DNA from: Sabulicella rubraurantiaca
GTDB lineage: Bacteria; Pseudomonadota; Alphaproteobacteria; Acetobacterales; Acetobacteraceae
Assembly: GCF_017355885.1 (NCBI RefSeq)
Contig: NZ_JAFEUU010000001.1
Coordinates: forward strand, 682,001-746,000
Length of the DNA stretch: 64,000 nucleotides
Direction: 5' to 3'
This document shows, in pieces, positions 25,394-34,086 of the stretch. The stretch's first letter is position 1. Each line of letters begins with the position of its first letter. Under the pieces are notes generated by a model. That model made no database searches and had not been told where the DNA came from. It was given only the letters and a program-made list of their open reading frames with translations. Position numbers and translations under genes: made by a program.

Positions 25394-27075
25394 CCATCGC
25401 GGAGATCCGCGCGCGCCTCGCCGCCGGGGTGACGCCACGCGACATCGCGCGCGACACGCTGGCGCGCATCGCCGCCTGGAACGATCCGGCGCTCTTCATC
25501 ACCCTGCGCGACGAGGGTGCGCTCCTGGAGGAAGCCGGCCGCCTGCCCCCTGGCCCGCTGCATGGCGTGCCCTTTGTGGTGAAGGACAACATCGACGTCG
25601 CGGGGCTGCCGACCACCGCCGCCTGCCCGGACTTCGCCCATGTGGCGGAGGCGGATGCCCCCGCCGTCGCACGGCTGCGTGCGACAGGGGCGCTTCTGCT
25701 GGGCAAGGTCAATCTGGACCAGTTCGCCACAGGGTTGAACGGTACGCGCTCGCCCTATGGCACGCCGCGCAACGCGCGCGACGCCGCTCTGATCCCTGGT
25801 GGCTCCTCCTCCGGTTCGGCCAGCGCGGTGGCGGCAGGGATCGCTGCCTTCTCCCTCGGCACGGACACGGCCGGGTCCGGCCGGGTTCCGGCCATGGCGC
25901 AGGGGATCGTCGGGCTGAAGCCCTCGCTGGGCCTCGTGCCCACGCGCGGGGTCGTGCCAGCCTGCCGCTCGCTCGATTGCGTCTCGGTCTTCGCTCATTC
26001 CGTCGCCGAGGCCGCCGAGGTGCTGGGAGTGATCGCGGGACCGGATGACACAGAGCCCTATTCCCGCCCGCTTCCCGCCTCCTGGCGCGCCGCTGCACCT
26101 TGCCCGCCTCGCTTCCGCCTGGCAGTGCCACAGGAGGCGCAACTGGTCTTCGACGAGGGCGCGGAGGACTTCGCTGCCGTGGCCACCCGCGCAAAGGAGC
26201 TGGGCGCGGAGATCCTCCGCGTGGACATCGCGCCCCTCCTCGACGTCGCGCGTCGTCTTTACGACGGCGCCTGGGTCGCCGAGCGGACGGCGGCGCTGCG
26301 GGGCTGGGTGACGGAGCGCCCCACCTCACTGCATCCGGTCACGCGCGCCATCCTTGAAGGCGGCCTCGGTCGCCTCGCCGTGGATGCCTTCGACGACTTC
26401 CACGCAGCTGCCGAGGCACGTTTGCTCGCCCGGCGGCTCTTCGAGGGCGCCGACGCGCTCCTGCTGCCCACGGCGCCCGGCATCCCGACGGTAGAGGCGA
26501 TGCTGGCCGACCCGGTGGGCGCGAACTCGCGCCTCGGCACCTACACGAACTTCGTGAACCTCTGCGACCTGTCGGCCATCGCCATCCCCGCCGGGGCGGG
26601 CGTCACCCTGGTTGGTTCCGCCTTCGCCGAGGGGCGGATCTGCGGGATCGCCGCAAGCCTGCTGGATGAGGCCCTGCCTGTTCCGGAAGCGGCGCCAGGC
26701 GAGGCGGCGCTGTTCTGCATCGGCGCACATATGTCCGGCCTGCCGCTGAATGGGCAAGTGACCGCGCTGGGCGGCCGCTTCCTGCGGGAGGCTCGCACGA
26801 CCCCCGAATACCGCCTTTTCGACCTCGGCGGCCGTCCCGGAATGCTGCGCGACCCGGACGGCGAGGCCATCACAGGCGAGATCTGGGCGTTGCCGCAGGC
26901 CGCGATCGGCCCCTTGCTGGCTGCGGTGCCGCCGCCCCTCGGCTTCGGCACGGTGCGGCTGGCGGATGGCTCCAATGTGCTCGGCTTCTTGGCCGAGGCG
27001 GAAGGGGTGCAAGGCGCGCCGGAAATCACCTCCTTCGGCGGCTGGCGCGCCTTCCTGGCGAAACGCGCGGCTTAA
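25390..27075 (+). CDS. atzF: Allophanate hydrolase (AtzF-like amidase)
   Basis: Amidase-signature enzyme of 561 residues. Catalytic triad by spacing: K65 (VVKDNID), S139 (GGSSSGSA) and S163 (DTAGSGRVPA). The C-terminal domain from about residue 440 (EAALFCIGAHMSGLPLNGQV..GSNVLGFLAEAEGV) is the AtzF/DUF1 carboxy-domain of allophanate hydrolase, which handles the product N-carboxyurea derivative to CO2 and ammonia. The start is TTG 25390, overlapping the previous TGA; the longer frame upstream is a shadow. No urea carboxylase gene is adjacent, so allophanate may come from a ring-cleavage route. Confidence 0.9.
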   Translation: MTIAEIRARLAAGVTPRDIARDTLARIAAWNDPALFITLRDEGALLEEAGRLPPGPLHGVPFVVKDNIDVAGLPTTAACPDFAHVAEADAPAVARLRATGALLLGKVNLDQFATGLNGTRSPYGTPRNARDAALIPGGSSSGSASAVAAGIAAFSLGTDTAGSGRVPAMAQGIVGLKPSLGLVPTRGVVPACRSLDCVSVFAHSVAEAAEVLGVIAGPDDTEPYSRPLPASWRAAAPCPPRFRLAVPQEAQLVFDEGAEDFAAVATRAKELGAEILRVDIAPLLDVARRLYDGAWVAERTAALRGWVTERPTSLHPVTRAILEGGLGRLAVDAFDDFHAAAEARLLARRLFEGADALLLPTAPGIPTVEAMLADPVGANSRLGTYTNFVNLCDLSAIAIPAGAGVTLVGSAFAEGRICGIAASLLDEALPVPEAAPGEAALFCIGAHMSGLPLNGQVTALGGRFLREARTTPEYRLFDLGGRPGMLRDPDGEAITGEIWALPQAAIGPLLAAVPPPLGFGTVRLADGSNVLGFLAEAEGVQGAPEITSFGGWRAFLAKRAA

Positions 27076-27116
27076 GCCCCCTTGCCTCCGTGCCGCCGCT
27101 TGGCTGCACTTGCGGA

Positions 27117-28496
27117 ATGGAAACGCTCGCCGCCCTGCTCGACCAAACCGGCCTCGACCGGCGCCTTGCTTACCAAGCGCGGCTGACCGGGGAGGACCCG
27201 GTCCTCCCCTCCTCCTTTCACATCGGCGAGGCAGCGCAGTCCACGATCGCCGCTGTCGCTCTCGCCGCCGCGGCCATCCACGCGGCACGGGGAGGTCCGG
27301 CCCAGGGCGTTTTGGTGGAGATGCGCCACGCGGCGCTCGAATTTCGCTCGGAACGGCATCTGCGCGAGAATGGCGCCGCCCCGCCCGATCCGTGGGATGC
27401 CATCGCGGGCGCTTACCCGACGCGGGACGGGCGCGTGGTCCGGCTGCACACGAACTTCCCGCATCACCGCGACGGCATCCTGCGCCTGCTCGGCTGCGAG
27501 GCATCGCGCGATTCTGTCGCGGAAGCACTGCGCGGCCGCGACGCCATCCCCTTCGAGGAGGAGGCGACTGCAGCAGGACTTTGTGTGGCCGCCATGCGCG
27601 ACTTCGAGGAATGGGACGCGCACGGGCAGTGCAAGGCGCTGACCGCCGTGCCACTGGTGGAGATCACGCGCATCGGTGACGCGCCGCCCGTGCCCCTTCC
27701 ACCCTTGGCCGCGCGCCCGCTGGAGGGAATGCGCGTGCTGGAGCTGACGCGCGTCATTGCCGGGCCAGTCGCGGGCCGCGCCCTGGCGGCGCACGGCGCG
27801 CAGGTGCTGCAGGTCACCGCGCCACACCTGCCCGCGGTGGATACGCTGGTGAAGGATACGGGTCGCGGGAAGCGCTGCACCGCACTGGATTTGCGCGAAG
27901 CCTCGGCTCGGGACAGGCTGCGGACCCTGGTGCAGGGGGCCGACGCCTTCCTGCAATCCTACCGGCCCGGCGGGCTGTCCGGCCTTGGCTTCCCCGCGCC
28001 AGCCCTAGCGGCGCTGCGGCCCGGGATCGTGGTCGCAGAGCTATCCGCCTATGGCTGGGACGGCCCCTGGGCGGGGAAGCGCGGCTTCGACAGCTTGGTG
28101 CAGACAGCGACCGGCTTCAACGTCGCAGAGGCCGAGGCGGCAGGCGTCGCTCCGCCGCGCGTCCTGCCGTGCCAGCCCCTCGATCATGCATCGGGCTATC
28201 TGCTGGCGCTGGGCGTCCTGGCCGCCTGGATGCGCCGTGCGCGAGAGGGCGGGTCCTGGCGCGTGCGCGTGGCGCTGGCCCGCACCGGGCTGTGGCTCCG
28301 TGGGCTGGGCCGGGTGGCGGATGGGTTCCGCGTCCCCGATCCACGTCAGGAGGAGATCGCCGACCTCCTCGCGGTGGAGCAGGGCGCTTGGGGCGCCATG
28401 ACTCATCTGCGCCACGCGGCCCAGATGGATGCGACCCCACCCTTCTGGGCGTTGCCCGCCGCGCCGCTGGGCAGCAGCGCGGCGGAATGGGCCTAG
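27117..28496 (+). CDS. CaiB/BaiF-type CoA-transferase (class III), divergent
   Basis: Class III CoA-transferase of 459 residues. The standard block is internal: RPLEGMRVLELTRVIAGPVAGRALAAHGAQVLQV begins near residue 200, preceded by about 200 residues that look like a second, degenerate CaiB half, and LKYD-like features are weak (DTGRGKRCTALDLRE). The usual catalytic Asp region reads GFDSLVQTATG, which keeps D. The ATG at 27117 is used; a GTG at 27090 is possible. It ends 59 bases before the convergent amidase, with a hairpin between. Confidence 0.8.
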   Translation: METLAALLDQTGLDRRLAYQARLTGEDPVLPSSFHIGEAAQSTIAAVALAAAAIHAARGGPAQGVLVEMRHAALEFRSERHLRENGAAPPDPWDAIAGAYPTRDGRVVRLHTNFPHHRDGILRLLGCEASRDSVAEALRGRDAIPFEEEATAAGLCVAAMRDFEEWDAHGQCKALTAVPLVEITRIGDAPPVPLPPLAARPLEGMRVLELTRVIAGPVAGRALAAHGAQVLQVTAPHLPAVDTLVKDTGRGKRCTALDLREASARDRLRTLVQGADAFLQSYRPGGLSGLGFPAPALAALRPGIVVAELSAYGWDGPWAGKRGFDSLVQTATGFNVAEAEAAGVAPPRVLPCQPLDHASGYLLALGVLAAWMRRAREGGSWRVRVALARTGLWLRGLGRVADGFRVPDPRQEEIADLLAVEQGAWGAMTHLRHAAQMDATPPFWALPAAPLGSSAAEWA

Positions 28497-28510
28497 GCTG
28501 TTGTCTGGAC

Positions 28511-28554
28511 GCATTTTCCGAGCCGCCCAGCGATTCCGCTGGGCTTGAAAATGC
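28511..28554. terminator. Nested inverted repeat between convergent genes
   Basis: GCATTTTC (28511-28518) pairs with GAAAATGC (28547-28554) around a core GCCCAGCG (28525-28532), loop ATTC, CGCTGGGC (28537-28544). A/T-rich outer arms give a T-run on each strand, fitting a bidirectional terminator. The neighbouring stops lie just outside it (28496 and 28556). A REP-like repeat unit is the alternative. Confidence 0.6.
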
Positions 28555-28555
28555 T

Positions 28556-29770
28556 TTAGCCGGGAGAAACGTTGGAGCGCAGGAAGTCCTCCGCCGCACG
28601 GGCGAGGATGCGCACGTTCAGCGCCAGATCCTCTTCCTTCGTGTCCTCGGCCCAGTGGTGGCTGATGCCGCCGATGGAGGGGGCGAAGAGCATCGCCGCC
28701 GGCATGATGCGCGCCATGTACTGCGCGTCGTGCCCGGCGCCGCTCGGCATGCGCATCCAACCGCCGGGCGCCTCCGCTTCCGCTGCGCGATCCAGCGCGG
28801 ACATCATCGCCTCATGGCAGGGCGACGGGATGCTGCGCGACATCACCTGAAGCTCCGCCGTGCAGCGCTCGCGCCGGTTGGATTCCTGCACGATGGCGCG
28901 CAGCGTGCGCTCCATCCGCTCCAGCGTCTCCATGTCGATGTCGCGGAACTGGAACAGCACCTCGGCCGAGCCGGGGATGATGCTCGGCGCACCGGGTTCC
29001 AGTGCGATGCGGCCGCAGGTCCAGGTCGAACGCTCGCCACAGACCATCGGGAATTCCTGGTCGATGCGGGAGAGGAGGCGCACGGCGGCGAGGCCAGCAT
29101 CCTTGCGCTCGGCCATGGTAGTGCCGCCCGCATGGTCCTGCATGCCGGTGATGAGGATGCGGAACTGCCAGATGGCGACGATGCCAGTCACGACGCCCGC
29201 GCGCAGACCGCGCGACTCAAGCTGCGTGCCCTGCTCGATGTGAAGCTCGAAGAAACCCTTGTAGCGCGACGGATCGAGGCGCAGCCGCTCGCGCCCTTCC
29301 AGCCCTGCCTCGCGCAGCGCGTCACGCAGGGGCTTGCCGTGGTAGCGATTGCTGAGGCGGTCGATCTCCGCGTCTTCCAGCAGGCCCGTGGCGCTGCGGC
29401 TGCCGATGAAGCTGCCATAGTGGCCTTCCTCGTCCGCGAAGGCGATCACGTCCACCGGCAGGCCTGACCGCGCGAGAGCGACACCAGACATGACACCCAG
29501 CGCCCCGTCCAGCCAGCCCGCCTGGTTCTGCGTCTCGATATGCGAGCCGACGAGGAGGTGCGGCCCCGGCCCCTTGTGGCGCCCGAACACGTTGCCGATG
29601 CCGTCGATGGAGGCCTCCAGCCCGCACTCCTCCAGCCGCGCGACGAGCCAATGGCGGCTTTCCATGTCCTCGGGCGAGAAGGTAGGGCGGTGGACGCCGG
29701 TCTTGAACTGGCCGATGAGCCGAAGCTCATTGAGATCCTTCAGGAATCGTTCCGTATCCACCTGCACCAT
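28556..29770 (-). CDS. M20-family Zn-dependent amidase (hydantoinase/carbamoylase type)
   Basis: Peptidase M20 family amidohydrolase of 404 residues. Features: GSHIETQNQAGWLDGALGV, FADEEGHYG, HIEQGTQLES and SGAGHDAQYMA, the metal ligands of N-carbamoyl-amino-acid amidases and allantoate/ureidoglycolate hydrolases. The usual HxD at the first metal site is HxE here (GSHIET), a mild variation. ATG 29770 is used; the 124-residue upstream extension is a shadow. It faces the AtzF operon and is divergent from RidA, so it may belong to the same nitrogen-compound pathway. Confidence 0.87.
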   Translation of the reverse strand: MVQVDTERFLKDLNELRLIGQFKTGVHRPTFSPEDMESRHWLVARLEECGLEASIDGIGNVFGRHKGPGPHLLVGSHIETQNQAGWLDGALGVMSGVALARSGLPVDVIAFADEEGHYGSFIGSRSATGLLEDAEIDRLSNRYHGKPLRDALREAGLEGRERLRLDPSRYKGFFELHIEQGTQLESRGLRAGVVTGIVAIWQFRILITGMQDHAGGTTMAERKDAGLAAVRLLSRIDQEFPMVCGERSTWTCGRIALEPGAPSIIPGSAEVLFQFRDIDMETLERMERTLRAIVQESNRRERCTAELQVMSRSIPSPCHEAMMSALDRAAEAEAPGGWMRMPSGAGHDAQYMARIMPAAMLFAPSIGGISHHWAEDTKEEDLALNVRILARAAEDFLRSNVSPG

Positions 29771-29839
29771 GTCTTCGCCCCGGGATGTTCGACGCGTGCA
29801 GGATAGGCCAAGTTTGCGCCGCACCAAAAGGAGGCGAGC

Positions 29840-30229
29840 ATGGTCGAGATCACCCGTTACGCGACGCCGAAGGGCGGCCGCCCCTTCCCGCCCTTCTCTA
29901 TGGCGGTGCGCCATGGCGACACGCTCTATGTCTCGGGCCTGGGACCGCTGGACACGCAAGGCAACATCGCGCGCGACGACTTCGCCGCCCAGTTCAAGCA
30001 AGTCATCGAGAACTTGCATTCCATCCTGGCCGAGGCCGGGACGGACACCAGCCGCGTCCTCAAGACCAGCGTGCTGCTGGTACGCGCGTCGGATGTGGAG
30101 GAGATGAACCGGCTCTACCGCGCTGCATTCCCCGCCACGCACCTCCCGGCGCGAACGACAAGCGTCGTCTCCGCGCTGCCCGTTCCCGAGTTCCTTCTGG
30201 AGATCGAGGCGATCGTGGCCGTCGGCTGA
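29840..30229 (+). CDS. RidA-family protein
   Basis: RidA/YjgF/RutC-fold protein of 129 residues. Core: YVSGLGPLDTQGN, VLKTSVLLVRASDVEEMN, PARTTSVVSALPVPEFLLEIEAIV; the Arg in PARTTS and the Glu near the end are the ligand-contact residues of imine deaminases. AGGAGG precedes the ATG. These proteins hydrolyse reactive enamine/imine intermediates, or aid pyrimidine-ring catabolism (RutC). It stands alone on this strand and ends in a palindrome shared with the convergent SDR gene. Confidence 0.88.
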   Translation: MVEITRYATPKGGRPFPPFSMAVRHGDTLYVSGLGPLDTQGNIARDDFAAQFKQVIENLHSILAEAGTDTSRVLKTSVLLVRASDVEEMNRLYRAAFPATHLPARTTSVVSALPVPEFLLEIEAIVAVG

Positions 30230-30246
30230 GCCTCAAAGGCTCAGCC
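30224..30246. terminator. Perfect palindrome containing both convergent stop codons (RidA / SDR)
   Basis: GGCTGAGCCT (30224-30233), loop CAA, AGGCTCAGCC (30237-30246): ten perfect base pairs. The RidA TGA (30227-30229) and the SDR TGA (minus strand, 30235-30233) both lie in it. No T-run; bidirectional terminator by position. Confidence 0.55.
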
Positions 30247-30994
30247 CGCCATCCACCACCAGCGTCTGCCCCGTCACCATGGCCGCGCCCGCGAGCAGGT
30301 AGACGATCGCGTCCGCGATGTCCTCCGGCTCGCAACGGCGCTTGAGCACCGCCTTCTCGATGCTCATGGAACGTTCCTCGTTGGTCCAATCCACCTGCCA
30401 GGTGGAGTTCACGGCGCCGGGAGCCACGGCGTTCACCCGCACCTCCGGCCCTAGCCCGCGCGCGAGGTTGCGGGTGAGCGAGATCACACCCGCCTTGCTG
30501 GCGCCATAGGCCGGCGAGGAACCGGGGAAGTTCAAGCCGGCAATGGAGGCGGTGCTGACCATGGCGCCGCCCGCGGCGCGCAAATGCGGCGCGGCGGCCT
30601 TCGCGCAGCGGAACACGCCGAGAAGGTTCACCTCCAGCACATTGCGCCACAACTCCTCGGTCATCCGGTCCAGCTCATGCGGAGCGATGCTGGTACGGGT
30701 TCCCGGCGTTCCGGCGTTGCAGACAAGGTAGTCCAGCCGGCCCATCGCGGATGCCGCCGCCTCCACCATCGTCGCGCATCCCTCGGGGTCGGCGACGTTG
30801 CCCGGGGCAGAGATGACATCCATACCCTCCGCGCGCAGCGCCTCGACCTGCTCCGGCCCGCGCGCGTCATCGGCCAGGTGATTAATCGCCACCTTGCAGC
30901 CGGACTTGCCGAGGATCCGCACGGTGGCGAGGCCGATGCCGGAGGCGCCGCCGGTGACGAGGGCGGCCTTGCCGCGGAGATCGTAGCTGATCAT
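30233..30994 (-). CDS. SDR-family oxidoreductase
   Basis: Classical SDR of 253 residues: GGASGIG for NAD(P), CNAG, and the catalytic S/Y/K in VSTASIAGLNFPGSSPAYGASKAG. It overlaps the 3-hydroxyacyl-CoA dehydrogenase stop by four bases and is the last gene of the TRAP-Hyu operon. It probably reduces or oxidises a hydroxyacyl or keto intermediate. Substrate unknown. Confidence 0.87.
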   Translation of the reverse strand: MISYDLRGKAALVTGGASGIGLATVRILGKSGCKVAINHLADDARGPEQVEALRAEGMDVISAPGNVADPEGCATMVEAAASAMGRLDYLVCNAGTPGTRTSIAPHELDRMTEELWRNVLEVNLLGVFRCAKAAAPHLRAAGGAMVSTASIAGLNFPGSSPAYGASKAGVISLTRNLARGLGPEVRVNAVAPGAVNSTWQVDWTNEERSMSIEKAVLKRRCEPEDIADAIVYLLAGAAMVTGQTLVVDGGLSL

Positions 30995-31938
30995 TTCCGG
31001 AATCCCGCCATGGTGCCGATCTCCCTGAGCGACTTCTTCAGCGCGATGAGCTTGCGGTCCCGTTCCTCGAACAGCTTGGCCGGCTCGTCGCCCCAGTCGT
31101 AGTAGCCGCGTCCGGACATCACGCCGGTCGCGCCCTTGGCGATCAGCGCGTCCATGGATGGGCTGCTCTCGAAGGACGCCGGCGGCGTGTACATCTTGTT
31201 GCGGAAGGTGTGCTGCAGCAGCGGCAGGCCGGTGAAGTCGGCCTTGGCCATGACGCCGACGATGGGCATACGCAGCGCGATGCCGTGCACCACGGCGGCA
31301 TCCACCATCTGCGCGTCGGCATAGCCATTATCGATCAGCCACTGCACCTCATTCTGCACCGCCGCCTGGATGCGGTTGGCGATGTAGCCGGGGATGAAGC
31401 GCTTCATCACCACGGGAACCTGCCCCATGGCATCCAGCGCCACCTGCACCGCCTCCAGCCGCCCCGGCTCCAGCTCCTCGCTCGGCACGAGGTCGACGAG
31501 GTCCACCAGATAGGGCGGCGTGTACCAATGCGCGATCATCGCCCGCTTCAGCAGCGAGGGCGGCATGAGCGGGAAGACATCGAGATAGGAGGTGTTGCTG
31601 GCCAGGGTCGCATTGAGCGGCGCCAGCTTCTCCAGCTCCGCATAGAGGGTGCGCTTGGCTTCCGGGTTCTCGACGATGGCCTCGATGACGAGCTCCACGC
31701 CCTCCACCGTCTCCTCCAGGGTGGAATGGCGCGTGACGGTCTGCGCCAGCATGGCGGCGTCGAAGCCCTTGTTCTCCCCGTGCTCGGTCAGGGTGGCGAT
31801 GGCCTTCTCCATCAGACCTTGCGCTCGTTCCAACGTCTCGGCGCTGGAATCGGTCAGGCGGACCGTGTGCCCGCCCATGGCCCAGACCAGGGCGATGGCA
31901 TGGCCCATCAACCCCGCGCCGATCACCGCGACCCGCAT
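30991..31938 (-). CDS. 3-hydroxyacyl-CoA dehydrogenase (NAD-binding, two-domain)
   Basis: Stand-alone 3-hydroxyacyl-CoA dehydrogenase family protein of 315 residues. Rossmann motif GAGLMGHAIALVWA, the EAIVENPEAKRTLY loop, NTSYLDVFPL, and the catalytic His in IAHWYTPPYLVDLVDLVPS with Glu nearby; then PVVMKRFIPGYIANRIQAA of the helical domain. The ATG at 31938 is chosen over a GTG one codon upstream because GGGAGG is better spaced. It follows MaoC by about 50 bases. Together they could hydrate and oxidise an enoyl-CoA, or act on a 3-hydroxy acid. Confidence 0.9.
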   Translation of the reverse strand: MRVAVIGAGLMGHAIALVWAMGGHTVRLTDSSAETLERAQGLMEKAIATLTEHGENKGFDAAMLAQTVTRHSTLEETVEGVELVIEAIVENPEAKRTLYAELEKLAPLNATLASNTSYLDVFPLMPPSLLKRAMIAHWYTPPYLVDLVDLVPSEELEPGRLEAVQVALDAMGQVPVVMKRFIPGYIANRIQAAVQNEVQWLIDNGYADAQMVDAAVVHGIALRMPIVGVMAKADFTGLPLLQHTFRNKMYTPPASFESSPSMDALIAKGATGVMSGRGYYDWGDEPAKLFEERDRKLIALKKSLREIGTMAGFRK

Positions 31939-31990
31939 CACATCCTCCCTTTGCTGTCGCCCGGAAGGCTGCGGCGCGCCCGCGCCGTGG

Positions 31991-32467
31991 TCAACCGGCC
32001 GGGCGCTTGCGGAGCAGGTAGCGCTGCCGCCCCTCCATCACCAGCTCGCCCTTCTGGTTGTGGACGGTGGAGCGGAGCCCCAGCACACCGGTCGACCGGT
32101 TGGGCGAAAGCTCATCCACCGTCAGCGCGGCATAGAGCGTGTCGCCAACGAAGACGGGGTGAAGGAAGCGGGAGGATTGCTCCAGGAACCCCTTGAGGCT
32201 GTCCTCGATCAGGAAGGGCAGCATTCCGGCCCCGGCAGCGGTCTGGATCAGCACCTGATAGCCATGCGCCAGCATGTGCGGCATGCCGCGCGCCCGGCAG
32301 AACTCGACGTCGTAATGCACCGGATGGTTGTCGCCGGACGCGGCCTGGAAGGCGAGGAACACCGCCTCCGTCATGGTGCGGCTTGGCAGGCGGAACACCT
32401 CCCCCAGCGCGAAATCCTCGAACCAACGCTGCGGGGCGAGGCGATGCTCTCTAGGGTCGAAGCTCAT
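31991..32467 (-). CDS. MaoC-family (R)-hydratase-like protein
   Basis: Hot-dog fold MaoC protein of 158 residues with the hydratase motif SGDNHPVHYD (catalytic Asp and His) and LAHGYQVLIQTAAGAG. It should hydrate an enoyl-CoA reversibly. It overlaps the HyuB stop by four bases. Confidence 0.88.
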   Translation of the reverse strand: MSFDPREHRLAPQRWFEDFALGEVFRLPSRTMTEAVFLAFQAASGDNHPVHYDVEFCRARGMPHMLAHGYQVLIQTAAGAGMLPFLIEDSLKGFLEQSSRFLHPVFVGDTLYAALTVDELSPNRSTGVLGLRSTVHNQKGELVMEGRQRYLLRKRPAG

Positions 32468-34086
32468 GCGTATCCCAGTCTCTCGTCACGGGAACGGGAA
32501 GCAGCATCGCGCTGCGCCGGGTCGCCGAACCCGCCCCCGCCGGAGGTGGCGAGGCGGATGACGTCCCCGGCGCGCAGCTCGAGGTTGTCGGACTTGGGCG
32601 GCACGGCGATCGTGTCGCCATCCCGGTCCAGTTCCAGCATCCCAGGCGCCGCCGACTGCCCCCCTGCGAGACCGTAGGGCGCATGGACGAAGCGGTCCAT
32701 GTTGGCGGTGAACAGGCAACGCGGTGCATCCACCCGCCATTCGCGCACCAAACCCAGCCCGCCGCGGCGCTCGCCCGCTCCGCCGCTGCCAGGGCGCAGT
32801 TCGTAGCGCGTGACGGTGAGCGGCATCTGAGCCTCGATCATCTCGATCGGGATGTTGCTGTTGTTGTGCATGCCCGAGGAGAAGGCGTTCACGCCGTCCT
32901 TGGCGGGGTGGGCGCCGCTGCCGCCGATCTCGATCTCCACCAGAACCTCGCGCCCCCCATCGGCGGCGACGGTCTGGAAGGTGGTGACGTAGCTATTGCC
33001 GTAATAGGCGGCCGGAATTCGGTCTGGTACCGCCTGGTGTAGCGCGCCGTTCATGGCGTTCAGCAGCCGGTGCGTGGCGGCGATCCGATGCGCCACCGCT
33101 GCCGGGGCGCGGGCGTTGACCACGCTGCCTTCGGGCGCTTCCACCTTGATGGGGCGGTAGCACCCGGCACTCATGTGCAGCCCCGGTTCAGCGCAGCACA
33201 TCAGGGCGAACATCACGGCCGCGGTGGAACTGGCGAGGGTGGCATTGACCGGCCCGAGCGCCTGCGGCGAGCAGCCCGACAGGTTCACCCGCGCCTCGTC
33301 CCCCGCAATGGTCATTTGGACATGGAGGCGGATGGGCTTGCCCACCTCCACCCCATCATCGTCCAGGAAGTCCTCAAACTCGTAGATGCCGTCGGGCATG
33401 GCGGCGATCGCGGCGCGCATTCCCGCCTCGCTCATGTCGAGGATGCGGCCCCCGGCCTCGATCATTGCCGGCGCACCGAAGCGCGCGGCCAAACGGCGGA
33501 TTGCGGCGGCGCCCACGTCCAACGAAGCCAATTGCGATGAAAGGTCGCCCAGAAGCAGGTCGGGCTTGCGGATGTTCTGGCGAATCATCGCCCAGACCCC
33601 GTCATTCCTCACGCCGCCCGCGATGATCTTCAGCGGCGGGATGCGAAGCCCTTCCTGGAAGATCTCGGTTGCCGTGGCGGCGTAGGAGCCCGCGGCCAGC
33701 CCGCCGACGTCGATGTGGTGGCAGAGCGTCCCGGCGAAGGCGATTCGCGTCCCCTCATGGAACACCGCCTTGAAGGCGAGGATGTCAGGCAGGTGCTGAC
33801 CGCCGCAATACGGGTCATTAGTGATGACCACGTCATCGGGTCCCCATTCCTCCGGCGGGATGAAGCGCGCCAGGATCTCCCGCAAGGCGTGGCTCATGGA
33901 ATTGAGGTGCGAGGGGATGCGCGCCGATTGCGCGAGGTTCCAGCCCTCTGCGTCGAAGACGGCGGTGGAGTAGTCCAGCAACTCCCGCACGATGGTGGAG
34001 CGGCTAGTGCGCCAAACCGTCACGTCCATCTCCGCCGCCGCGGCGGTCAGGGCATTGCGGATGACCTCGATCTCGATCGCGTTCAT
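32464..34086 (-). CDS. hyuB: Hydantoinase B / oxoprolinase-family subunit
   Basis: HyuB family protein of 540 residues: WRTSRSTIVRELLDYSTAVFD, DVVITNDPYCGGQHLPDI, HHIDVGGLAAGSYAATATEIFQEGLRIPPLKI and RPGSGGAGERRGGLGLVREW are family blocks. With HyuA it forms an ATP-dependent hydantoin/5-oxoproline-type ring hydrolase or acetone-carboxylase-like enzyme. Its start overlaps the HyuA stop by one base. Substrate cannot be told from sequence. Confidence 0.9.
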   Translation of the reverse strand: MNAIEIEVIRNALTAAAAEMDVTVWRTSRSTIVRELLDYSTAVFDAEGWNLAQSARIPSHLNSMSHALREILARFIPPEEWGPDDVVITNDPYCGGQHLPDILAFKAVFHEGTRIAFAGTLCHHIDVGGLAAGSYAATATEIFQEGLRIPPLKIIAGGVRNDGVWAMIRQNIRKPDLLLGDLSSQLASLDVGAAAIRRLAARFGAPAMIEAGGRILDMSEAGMRAAIAAMPDGIYEFEDFLDDDGVEVGKPIRLHVQMTIAGDEARVNLSGCSPQALGPVNATLASSTAAVMFALMCCAEPGLHMSAGCYRPIKVEAPEGSVVNARAPAAVAHRIAATHRLLNAMNGALHQAVPDRIPAAYYGNSYVTTFQTVAADGGREVLVEIEIGGSGAHPAKDGVNAFSSGMHNNSNIPIEMIEAQMPLTVTRYELRPGSGGAGERRGGLGLVREWRVDAPRCLFTANMDRFVHAPYGLAGGQSAAPGMLELDRDGDTIAVPPKSDNLELRAGDVIRLATSGGGGFGDPAQRDAASRSRDERLGYA

